The notes under the pieces: generated by a model
What the model saw: only the letters and a program-made list of their open reading frames with translations
What the model was told of the DNA's origin: nothing
Database searches by the model: none
Assembly (NCBI GenBank): GCA_022562335.1
Contig: JADFPM010000079.1
Coordinates: 1 to 9,816, forward strand
Origin: Chloroflexota bacterium
Lineage (GTDB): Bacteria > Chloroflexota > Dehalococcoidia > Lucifugimonadales > UBA3495
Length of the DNA: 9,816 nt
Reading direction: 5' to 3'
Translations under genes and position numbers: made by a program
Shown: piece after piece, positions 1 to 6,369 of the stretch
Position numbering within the stretch: position 1 is the first letter of the stretch
Layout of the letters: every line of letters starts with the position of its first letter

Positions 1-581
1 TGGCCCGCGTCATCCTCGTAGACCATGGTCTGGACGATGCGCTCCAGTTCGTCGCTCCAGATCTCCGCCATCTGCACCCGCAGCCTGTCCAGGAACTGCT
101 CCCGCGTTCCCGAAACGTCCCTGGGACGCGCCCGTTCCCTAAACGATTCCCAGGTTCCCCCAGAGCGTTGCCGGCCTCCCAGGAACCCGCCGTCGATCAT
201 CACCAGCTTCTCCACCCGTTCGGGAAACCGCGCCGCCACATTTCCGGCGACATTTCCGCCCCATGAATGGCCCAGCACCGACACCTTTTCCAACCCCAGG
301 TGGTCCATCAACCCCACGATATCCGAGGCAAGTGTTTGCCAATCATATCCCGAATCCATCTGGGTGGTTTGCCCATGCCCGCGCTGGTCGGGAGCGATGA
401 CCCGCCCGTGCTCCTTCAACATGGGCGCGACCAAATCGTACCAATGCCCTGAAGAAGCCAGCCCGTGCAAAGCCATTATGGGCGGACCATCTCCACCCCA
501 GTCCAGGTAACGGACCTCCAGTTCGCCGACGTTGGCCCGGGCCTCCGTTGGTTTTGCCTGAGCCGAAGCTGGTTCGGTCAA
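1..581 (-). CDS. alpha/beta hydrolase, C-terminal part outside the window
   Basis: Serine hydrolase of the alpha/beta-hydrolase fold, probably cytoplasmic; the substrate cannot be told. Only the first 193 codons are visible, and the frame is open to the left edge. Seen in the translation: the oxyanion-hole region LHGLASSGHW (HG at residues 39-40), DQRGHGQT (65-72) typical of the strand 4 / helix B turn, and the nucleophile elbow GHSWGG with Ser106. The catalytic Asp and His would lie in or beyond the missing part. The start is TTG (579-581), chosen because a perfect AAGGAGG lies 6 bases upstream and no better start exists. There is no signal peptide. It follows the alkyltransferase gene by 57 bases on the same strand, so it is probably the last visible gene of the operon. 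Epoxide hydrolase, haloalkane dehalogenase, esterase and C-C hydrolase families share these motifs, so no finer call is justified. Confidence 0.9.
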   Translation of the reverse strand, partial: MTEPASAQAKPTEARANVGELEVRYLDWGGDGPPIMALHGLASSGHWYDLVAPMLKEHGRVIAPDQRGHGQTTQMDSGYDWQTLASDIVGLMDHLGLEKVSVLGHSWGGNVAGNVAARFPERVEKLVMIDGGFLGGRQRSGGTWESFRERARPRDVSGTREQFLDRLRVQMAEIWSDELERIVQTMVYEDDAG

Positions 582-587
582 TTCGAT

Positions 588-594
588 CCTCCTT
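588..594 (-). promoter_or_regulatory. ribosome binding site deciding a TTG start
   Basis: On the minus strand this reads AAGGAGG, a full Shine-Dalgarno match, 6 bases before the TTG at 581-579. It decides the start of the alpha/beta hydrolase, which has no ATG nearby. Confidence 0.8.
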
Positions 595-638
595 GATATC
601 CGGACACCTGCCGGCGCCCTAACGCGGGTGGGGTCGCC

Positions 639-1193
639 CTATCCCCTGAGATCACCCGCCGTAACAAATGATTGCTCTAGTTGCAGCAGCTTGGCCTTCA
701 CCCGAAGCCCGCCGGCTCCATAACCCCCTAGACCGCCGTCACTTCCGATAACGCGGTGACACGGAATTATCAGAGGCCAGCGGTTCCTGGCCATGGCCTG
801 CCCCGCCGCCCGGACCGCCAACGGGCTGCCCGCTTCGGCCGCCAGCCATGCATAGCTCCGGGTCTCTCCGGACGGAATACCCCGGCAAGCCGCCCACGCG
901 GCGCGGAAAAACGGCGGCGTCCCATCCAGATCCAGGACTATCTCATCAAGCGCCCGCTGGTCACCTTCCAGATAACTCTCCACGCACCTCTGCATCGGTT
1001 GGAACCACGATGCGTCCATAGTTGCCTCATCCAGGACTTGGCCAGCATCCTTCATGGCCTCTTCCATGGCCTCTTCCGGAGTCGGCTTCAGGCTCAGCCG
1101 TGTAAGACCTTTTTCGCTACCCAAAAAGACCACCCATCCCACGGCGCATTGAAACATGTAATACCGGCGCTGGCTTGTCAGTCTTTCCGGCAT
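639..1193 (-). CDS. ogt: methylated-DNA--[protein]-cysteine S-methyltransferase (O6-alkylguanine-DNA alkyltransferase)
   Basis: Suicide DNA-repair protein that moves the alkyl group from O6-alkylguanine (and O4-alkylthymine) to its own cysteine; cytoplasmic and monomeric. The 184-residue product has the Ogt/MGMT layout. An N-terminal ribonuclease-like half (YYMFQCAVGW...GLTRLSL) is followed by the DNA-binding half with RAAGQAMARN and the active-site signature IIPCHRVIGSDGGLGGYG, with acceptor Cys145. There is no Ada-type N-terminal zinc domain. The start at 1193 is preferred over the longer reading frame from 1247. Its ATG overlaps the stop of the upstream gene as TGATG, a GGAGGG lies 4 bases upstream, and the extra 18 residues of the longer form have no counterpart in the family. 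This implies translational coupling to the transglutaminase-like gene. The stop is TAG. The function call is firm; why a repair gene sits in this operon is unknown. Confidence 0.95.
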   Translation of the reverse strand: MPERLTSQRRYYMFQCAVGWVVFLGSEKGLTRLSLKPTPEEAMEEAMKDAGQVLDEATMDASWFQPMQRCVESYLEGDQRALDEIVLDLDGTPPFFRAAWAACRGIPSGETRSYAWLAAEAGSPLAVRAAGQAMARNRWPLIIPCHRVIGSDGGLGGYGAGGLRVKAKLLQLEQSFVTAGDLRG

Positions 1194-3730
1194 CAGTCCC
1201 TCCGGCGCAGCACGTGCAACAGTAGCGGCAACCGTAGCTTGAGCCACGCCTGAACCACCTGCTCACGTTCGTCATCGGATAGGTCCTTTTTACCGTAGAC
1301 GGTACGCACGTAGCTGCCGACGACCGTCGAAAGACTGTCCCTTTGACCAGGCCAGACTTCTTCCAGCCGCCGCCGGTATTGATATGGGGTTTGGTGGGGC
1401 GCCGGAGCCACCGAATTCAAAGTCCCCAGCATCACCAGTCTACGGTAGGCCGTTTCCGGGTTCTCCGAGGGCTCCATGAATTTCCACCACAGCAACTTGG
1501 CGGTCCCGAAGGTCAATCCCACCGCAGCCAGGACCGCCAAGATCCAGGGAAGCAAGTCCCGAGCCGTCTTGTTCCAGAAAATAATGTCGGAAGTGGTTCC
1601 GCCGATCGCCGGTAAATTGGACAACAGATCACAGTCTTCCAGGTTGGTCACCGGGTCGATCAGACAGTCCTCGTCCAGATCTTCGTCGGTGGTCAGCTCC
1701 AGACCCTCTCCCGCCGCCTCCAGTGGACTTGGGATGAAAGTCCCAGGCAACGACTCTCCGGGAGTCGGCTCAAAGGGTATCCAGCCATATCTAGGGAAGA
1801 ACACTTCCACCCAGCCATGGCTGTGGCTGTCGGTCACGATGTATATGTCCTCGCCACTCACCTTGTTGCCTGTCGTGTAACCCGTCACCATGCGGGCAGG
1901 AACCCCCTGCGAACGCAGCATCACCGTCATCGCCGAAGAGAAATACTCGCTGTACCCCTCTCCCAGGGTGAACAAGAAATGCTCTACCCCGTCGGCATTG
2001 AATGGCGGAGGCTCGATCTCCTTCTCATAGTTCATCGTCCTTAAATGGCTTTCGATGGCTTTAGCTTTGCCGTAGGGTGTACTGACCCCAGCAGTCAAAC
2101 GCTCCGCCAGTTCACGGACCCGCGGGGGGAAATCCGAAGGAAGCTGCGTATATTTGACCAGGGCCCAGGTAGGGTAGTCCTCTCCCGCCTGGCTCAATTG
2201 TGCCGGGGTGGCCAATGACACGCTGGAGGTCAGTTGATAAGCCTGTCCCGGTTTTACCCTGCCGTCGGCGTTTCTCACGGAAACCACGTCGGCTTGGGGT
2301 GGTAACGCCTCGGCGATCAACAATTTCGTGGCCACGCCCTGATCCCGGAAAACCTCGACCAACCGGAATTCGGGAGGCAGACTGTCGGCCAAACCTGAAT
2401 CCGTGGACCTGCCTCCGCTTATCGCATTCACGTCGACCAATCTTCGGGCGGCTTCAGCCAACTTTGGCGGCAAGCCGTCATATCCAATCCGTCCCGCGAG
2501 ATCTTCGTCTAAATCAACCGCGTACAACGGCGAGTCGTAGGTCTCCACCAGCACTTCCCGGCTGGCGGCCAGCACCTGTCCACCGCCGAACAACTGCCGT
2601 GTTTCGTAGTTGGGAACCACCAGATAACTGATCTCCATCTGGTCCTGATAGGACTCCGTGTTGGTGTACGAGGGGACCCATCCCAGAGGCTGAAACGAAG
2701 TGTTATCCGACACCCAACCCTTGGGAGTGTAGGTATTGTAGGTCCGGGCCTTCCAGTACATGGGCAATCGCGACTCTACCTGAAGCACCGGCACATCGGT
2801 GGGGTTGATGGTGCCCTGGAAGGGCATCACGTCGCCCCAGATGCGATAGCCCAGGGCGCGGCGGGCGGGCAGCCCGGCAAACAGCCGGTTGAAATCGTCC
2901 TCGTACCCAGCCATTGGCGCGCGTATGAATTCGTAAACATCGTTGGCCGGCTGCCACTTGCTTCCTACGGGTATCACTAAAAATGCCACCAGCAAAACCG
3001 CCATGCCCATGAAAAAACTGTCGGAGATGGACAGCAGTCCCAGATGGCCATCGAACCCCATGTTCCGCTCCCGCCACTGGCTGCGGCGCCGCACCGATTG
3101 CACCCTGGCCACCAGCAGCAACGCAGTGAACAGGTACAAACCCAGATGCACGCTGGCTTGGGGCGGCAGGTACGTCAGGTTGGAAAGCAATCCAGCGCCA
3201 CCCAGGATGAACACACCCCAGAAATTGCCGTGACGGGCAAAAAGCCAGACCGCCATCAATCCCGCCATCCACGTCGCGACCATCAGCGCGAAGGCGAAGG
3301 GCACCGTGTCTATGTTGATCGAACCGGTCTTGGCCGCCTGAACCCAAAGGCCCAGCCGTTCCCATAATTCGGCGGAATCGGCCAGGGAGAGCGTTTTGCT
3401 TTCAAAATTCACCAGCCGCGAAACGACGACCAAGCCGCCTATGGCGATGCCAATGGGCAACAACAAGCTGCCCCAGGCGCGTATCCGGGACAGGATCAAC
3501 CCGGTTATCATGGCCAGGAGCACCAGCGAGACCAGGTTGGGCGTGTCCACCCAATTCGCCGTCCCCACCGACCAGACCACGATCATCAGGTTCAGCATCA
3601 TCAGGCCCATGGCCAGCCAGCCGTCGGGTGTCCTTAAGACAAGGTGGAGCTTGACGATCCGCCGGACGGCCAAGTCTAATTCCAGACCGCGGGCTAATGC
3701 AGGCCGTTCCGCCACGCCGTTGGGTGTCAT
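1193..3730 (-). CDS. TgpA-like membrane protein with transglutaminase-like domain, catalytic Cys replaced by Ser
   Basis: Large integral membrane protein of 845 residues with the DUF3488 / transglutaminase core / DUF4129 layout of TgpA-type proteins. Residues about 38-254 hold six or seven hydrophobic segments. A long extracytoplasmic part follows, with the transglutaminase-like core near 575-660. One more membrane helix lies at about 725-747, and a cytoplasmic DUF4129-like tail (ETAYRRLVMLG, TPYQYRRRLEE) ends the protein. In the core, the motif normally G-x-C-E-Y-F reads EGYSEYFSSAM: Ser594 (codon AGC) stands where the nucleophilic Cys belongs. His638 in HGWVEVFF is kept, and the third position is Glu654 in WIPFEPTPG. 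The only cysteines in the protein are C689 and C700, in an acidic segment before the last helix. The start at 3730 forms an ATGA overlap with the upstream DUF58 stop. An open frame from 3988 exists but would overlap DUF58 by 262 bases with no family-like sequence. Family members are linked to envelope or peptide processing; whether this one is an enzyme is doubtful. Confidence 0.9.
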   Translation of the reverse strand: MTPNGVAERPALARGLELDLAVRRIVKLHLVLRTPDGWLAMGLMMLNLMIVVWSVGTANWVDTPNLVSLVLLAMITGLILSRIRAWGSLLLPIGIAIGGLVVVSRLVNFESKTLSLADSAELWERLGLWVQAAKTGSINIDTVPFAFALMVATWMAGLMAVWLFARHGNFWGVFILGGAGLLSNLTYLPPQASVHLGLYLFTALLLVARVQSVRRRSQWRERNMGFDGHLGLLSISDSFFMGMAVLLVAFLVIPVGSKWQPANDVYEFIRAPMAGYEDDFNRLFAGLPARRALGYRIWGDVMPFQGTINPTDVPVLQVESRLPMYWKARTYNTYTPKGWVSDNTSFQPLGWVPSYTNTESYQDQMEISYLVVPNYETRQLFGGGQVLAASREVLVETYDSPLYAVDLDEDLAGRIGYDGLPPKLAEAARRLVDVNAISGGRSTDSGLADSLPPEFRLVEVFRDQGVATKLLIAEALPPQADVVSVRNADGRVKPGQAYQLTSSVSLATPAQLSQAGEDYPTWALVKYTQLPSDFPPRVRELAERLTAGVSTPYGKAKAIESHLRTMNYEKEIEPPPFNADGVEHFLFTLGEGYSEYFSSAMTVMLRSQGVPARMVTGYTTGNKVSGEDIYIVTDSHSHGWVEVFFPRYGWIPFEPTPGESLPGTFIPSPLEAAGEGLELTTDEDLDEDCLIDPVTNLEDCDLLSNLPAIGGTTSDIIFWNKTARDLLPWILAVLAAVGLTFGTAKLLWWKFMEPSENPETAYRRLVMLGTLNSVAPAPHQTPYQYRRRLEEVWPGQRDSLSTVVGSYVRTVYGKKDLSDDEREQVVQAWLKLRLPLLLHVLRRRD
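1198..1203 (-). promoter_or_regulatory. ribosome binding site deciding the alkyltransferase start
   Basis: On the minus strand this reads GGAGGG, 4 bases before the ATG at 1193-1191. It lies inside the last codons of the upstream transglutaminase-like gene and supports restart at the TGATG overlap rather than initiation at 1247. Confidence 0.65.
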
Positions 3731-4992
3731 GACGCCGCGTCTCCAACCCGCGAATATGAATGAAACCCGCCACCCAACGGTCCCTGACGCATCTCTATGC
3801 CAAGGGGCACGTGCAGGGCCTGGTTCAAATCCTGCCCGCTGGATACCGAATAAGTGGCGATATCGTTTTGAAACAATGCTTCCAATGAATCCTCTATGTC
3901 CGAGGCGCCGCCGAAGCTCTTGGGATCGATCAAAATCACTGAAATGGTGACGCCTTGGCGTCTCAGGGCGGTCAGCGCCGGGACCCAATCGGTTCGGCCC
4001 GACGGAGTGATCAGCGTCAGCGTGTTGAACCGGCTCAAATTGGGCCTCAGGTCGTACAGAAACCGCTCGATAGAAATGGTGCCCACGGCTTTCACTTCCG
4101 CCAGGACCTCCATCAACCTGCCCAGATGCTCGGGACTGCTATCCGGACGGAATACGTAGTCGTTGTCTCCATCCATGGCCAAACCCACCGGCAGAGACAA
4201 CTCCACCAGCCGGGTGACCAGTGAGGCGGCGATGGTAACGGCGGTCTCTTCTGTATTGTCAGGTGGTTCTCCGAAATGGACCCCCTGCTGCATATCCAAA
4301 ACCACCCAAGCTTCGGCCGATTTGCCCATATCGAACTCTTTTACCATCAAAGCGTTCATCCGCGCCGTATAGGGCCAATGAATCCTTCGGAAACTATCTC
4401 CGGGCGCGTATTCCCGCACCGATGCCACGTCGGTGGTGATGTTGTCCCAGTGGCGGGTGGTGCGGCTATCGCTGGGCAGCCCGGCCAACCGTGGGTCCAG
4501 GTCCGGCAAAGGGTGGGCCGCGGGAACCACTATGTATCCTTGGGATTGCAGGAAATGCCGCTTCAACCGGAACAACCCAAAGGGGTCCTGGCTGACCACT
4601 TCCACCTGGCCGGTGTGGAACACCCCTCTCCGGGTCAGGTAGGTCTCTATCTTCCAAGTCCTGCTCTGATCGCGGATAAAGGCCACTCCCCTTCCAGCCG
4701 ACTCAACCGGCAGGTCGGTGACTTCCACCACTTCCAGCCAAGATTTGGGAATACGGGAGCGGTTCACCACTTGGACCCACCCTTCCAGGTAACCCCCAAC
4801 CTGGCCCCGGGTCGCGGTGCGCCTCAACGTCACTTCCAGACCGCGAAGGTTCACCCATGCCCAAAACAACCCAATACCAAAAAGCAACAGCAACGCGTAA
4901 AAAAACTTGAAAAAAAAGGTGAATCCGGTGCCGAAGGTGTAGAAAGTCACCACGGCCAGCAGAATCAACATACCAAGGGTTCGCCTGTTCAA
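3727..4992 (-). CDS. DUF58 domain-containing membrane protein
   Basis: Protein of 421 residues that belongs with MoxR ATPases and TgpA-like proteins; the biochemical role of the family is unsettled. Two hydrophobic segments at about 6-26 and 28-47 anchor it. A beta-rich region follows, then the DUF58 signature REYAPGDSFRRIHWPYTAR at 193-211. A von Willebrand A-like segment after it (AWVVLDMQQGVHF, from about 228) carries the first Asp, but the usual D-x-S-x-S metal-site pattern is not intact. The start is TTG (4990-4992), chosen because AGGAG lies 9 bases upstream; the ATG seven codons later has no comparable site. It ends in an ATGA overlap with the transglutaminase-like gene, so the two are likely co-translated. 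The MoxR gene lies 220 bases upstream. The family call is firm; the function is inferred only from context. Confidence 0.93.
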   Translation of the reverse strand: MNRRTLGMLILLAVVTFYTFGTGFTFFFKFFYALLLLFGIGLFWAWVNLRGLEVTLRRTATRGQVGGYLEGWVQVVNRSRIPKSWLEVVEVTDLPVESAGRGVAFIRDQSRTWKIETYLTRRGVFHTGQVEVVSQDPFGLFRLKRHFLQSQGYIVVPAAHPLPDLDPRLAGLPSDSRTTRHWDNITTDVASVREYAPGDSFRRIHWPYTARMNALMVKEFDMGKSAEAWVVLDMQQGVHFGEPPDNTEETAVTIAASLVTRLVELSLPVGLAMDGDNDYVFRPDSSPEHLGRLMEVLAEVKAVGTISIERFLYDLRPNLSRFNTLTLITPSGRTDWVPALTALRRQGVTISVILIDPKSFGGASDIEDSLEALFQNDIATYSVSSGQDLNQALHVPLGIEMRQGPLGGGFHSYSRVGDAAS

Positions 4993-5010
4993 GCTATTTG
5001 ACTCCTGCGG

Positions 5011-5080
5011 TCATCCGGAATCAACGTTCAAAGTCCAGGGGCCAGCAATCATCCGGGGTTTTAGATCCTCAACATTCAAA
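5011..5080. repeat. imperfect direct repeat, two copies
   Basis: Copy 1 has TCATCCGG (5011-5018) followed by TCAACGTTCAAA (5021-5032). Copy 2 has TCATCCGG (5049-5056) followed by TCAACATTCAAA (5069-5080). The blocks are 2 bases apart in copy 1 and 12 bases apart in copy 2. It could be a decayed duplication or a pair of binding sites. Confidence 0.4.
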
Positions 5081-5084
5081 TCCG

Positions 5085-5100
5085 GAAAGGCGGGCCTTTC
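5085..5100. repeat. short perfect palindrome
   Basis: GAAAGGC / GG / GCCTTTC: 7-base arms around two bases, in practice a 6-bp stem with a 4-base loop. No T run follows on either strand, so a rho-independent terminator is unlikely. Confidence 0.45.
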
Positions 5101-5212
5101 ACAAGGGGCCGCTGAACCGGCCCTGATTGGCTCATCCTGCGGTTCGGTCGTCAGAATTCAGGAGCAGACCCAAACAACACGTCGATACCAATCAAGGATA
5201 CGGCGTCCCCGG

Positions 5213-6166
5213 TCAGCGGGTCGCGCCGGGAACGGCAACCTGATTTAGCAGATCCTCGACGACATCGGTGCTCCGTACACCCCGCATCCGGGCGGAGGCC
5301 GACAGGATGAGCCGATGGCCGATGACCGAGACAGCCAAGAATTTAATGTCGTCGGGAATGACGTAATCCCGGTCCTGCACCAAAGCCATGGCCCGGGAAG
5401 CCCGGAACAAGCCCAGCGAGGCCCTGGGCGAAGCCCCCAGGGCAACGTCGCGATGCTCCCGGGTCGCCTCGACCAGGCTGACTATATACTGCCTTACAAC
5501 CTGGTCAACGTAAATCTTTTTGGCCGCCTCCTGCATGGCGATGACGTCCTGTGGCGTGGCCACCGCCTCCAAGGTTTCGATGGGGTGCGTGGTTTCCTGG
5601 ATCGCGATCACCGCCAATTCCTCGTTGAAGTCGGGATAACCCAGGCTGATCCGCATCAGAAACCGGTCAAGCTGGGCCTCCGGCAGCGGGAACGTGCCCT
5701 CATACTCGATGGGGTTTTGAGTAGCCATCACAATGAAGGGATGCTCCATCTTGTGGGTCTCGCCGTCCACCGTGACTTGAAGCTCTTCCATAGCCTCGAG
5801 CAACGCCGACTGCGTTTTGGGCGTCGCCCGGTTTATCTCGTCGGCCAATACCACTTGGGACATGATCGGTCCGGGACGGAACTGGAACTCGCCGGTTTGC
5901 TGGCTGTAGATCGAGATTCCCGACACGTCGCTGGGCAAAAGGTCGGGCGTGAACTGGATGCGCTTGAACGAACACCCGATGGACGTCGAAAGGCTTTTGG
6001 CCAGCATGGTTTTGCCCACTCCGGGCACGTCTTCCACCAGCAGGTGCCCCTGGGCAACCAACGCGGCCAGGGCCTGTTCAATCACAGGCCGTTTGCCGAC
6101 GATGACCTTGGACACATTGTCGATTATCCGGCGTGCGATTTGGGTGGGGTTATTGTTATCCTGCAA
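5213..6166 (-). CDS. MoxR family AAA+ ATPase
   Basis: Cytoplasmic AAA+ ATPase of 317 residues, the normal size for MoxR proteins, which act as chaperone-like ATPases for partner proteins containing von Willebrand A or related domains. Visible motifs: Walker A EDVPGVGKT (45-53), Walker B VVLADEINR (105-113), sensor 1 ATQNP (148-152), LPEAQLDRF (161-169) and the sensor 2 region GASPRAS (244-250). All key ATPase residues appear intact. The start is TTG (6164-6166) with AGGAAG about 7 bases upstream. It is the first gene of the leftward set, so its promoter should lie in the 6167-6369 divergent region. The DUF58 and transglutaminase-like genes downstream are its usual partners; DUF58 is the most likely client, by genomic context rather than by anything shown here. 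Family assignment is very secure. Confidence 0.96.
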   Translation of the reverse strand: MQDNNNPTQIARRIIDNVSKVIVGKRPVIEQALAALVAQGHLLVEDVPGVGKTMLAKSLSTSIGCSFKRIQFTPDLLPSDVSGISIYSQQTGEFQFRPGPIMSQVVLADEINRATPKTQSALLEAMEELQVTVDGETHKMEHPFIVMATQNPIEYEGTFPLPEAQLDRFLMRISLGYPDFNEELAVIAIQETTHPIETLEAVATPQDVIAMQEAAKKIYVDQVVRQYIVSLVEATREHRDVALGASPRASLGLFRASRAMALVQDRDYVIPDDIKFLAVSVIGHRLILSASARMRGVRSTDVVEDLLNQVAVPGATR

Positions 6167-6369
6167 GCACTACTTCCTGATCGCGGCGGCCCGCTTAATT
6201 GAAGTTTAACATAATACCATTCAGATACGGTTCATGGGTAGCATGGCTCCAAATATCCCAGGGCTTGCATCCGGCCTAACGAAATGTGCGTAAAAATATG
6301 ATACATGCTTTGGTTGAAAGGGACCCCGATTCCGGTCCTTTCAGACCAATCGCAAATTTGGAGTAAACT
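6167..6369. promoter_or_regulatory. divergent intergenic region, promoters for both arms
   Basis: These 203 bases separate two genes that point away from each other, so both promoters should lie here. It is clearly more AT-rich than the flanking genes. On the minus strand TATTAT (6216-6211) resembles a -10 box, about 45 bases before the MoxR start, but no good -35 accompanies it. On the plus strand TATGAT (6297-6302) resembles a -10 box; the nearest -35-like TTGCAT (6265-6270) is 26 bases away, too far for a standard sigma-70 promoter. A strong inverted repeat occupies 6310-6349. The promoter boxes are tentative. Confidence 0.5.
6310..6349 (+). repeat. near-perfect inverted repeat in the leader of the redox operon
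   Basis: The left arm TTGGTTGAAAGGGACC (6310-6325) and right arm GGTCCTTTCAGACCAA (6334-6349) are complementary over 15 pairs, with one unpaired base in each arm and an 8-base loop. It sits 10 bases before the GGAG ribosome site (6360-6363) of the lipoprotein gene. No T run follows on either strand, so it does not look like an intrinsic terminator. It could be an operator dyad or an mRNA leader hairpin that modulates translation or stability. Confidence 0.6.

Larger units (their letters stand above)
4993..5212. other. intergenic region between the MoxR and DUF58 genes, with repeats
   Basis: This 220-base gap is unusually long for a module whose other genes overlap. It holds an imperfect direct repeat (5011-5032 and 5049-5080), a short palindrome (5085-5100) and a further imperfect inverted repeat around 5103-5123 (AGGGGCCG...CGGCCCT). 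No open frame with a ribosome binding site was recognised. No convincing -35/-10 pair or T-tailed terminator stands out. It may carry an internal promoter for the DUF58 gene or an mRNA processing site, but the sequence does not settle this. Confidence 0.5.

Noticed and set aside
25..510. Plus-strand open frame of 161 codons
   Set aside because: It lies opposite the alpha/beta hydrolase, which has clear catalytic motifs and a strong ribosome site. The translation is rich in Arg, Pro and Ser as expected for an antisense shadow.
1194..1247. Longer start for the alkyltransferase
   Set aside because: The extra 18 residues are unlike the family and have no ribosome site. The TGATG overlap with GGAGGG at 1193 is much better supported.
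756..1253. Plus-strand open frame of 165 codons
   Set aside because: Antisense to the alkyltransferase. It has no recognisable domain or ribosome site.
3731..3988. Longer start for the transglutaminase-like protein
   Set aside because: It would overlap DUF58 by 262 bases with Arg-rich, non-membrane sequence. The ATGA start at 3730 leads directly into the expected membrane domain.
4276..5001. Plus-strand open frame of 241 codons
   Set aside because: Antisense to DUF58. The sequence is low in hydrophobic-core pattern and has no domain; it is a by-product of GC-rich codon use.
5085..5100. Palindrome as a rho-independent terminator after MoxR
   Set aside because: The stem is short and no T run follows on the minus strand.
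5315..6202. Plus-strand open frame of 295 codons
   Set aside because: The longest antisense frame, fully opposite the MoxR ATPase whose motifs are all intact. Its translation shows no family signature.
6310..6349. Inverted repeat as a terminator
   Set aside because: There is no T tract after it on either strand, and it lies directly before a gene start on the plus strand.
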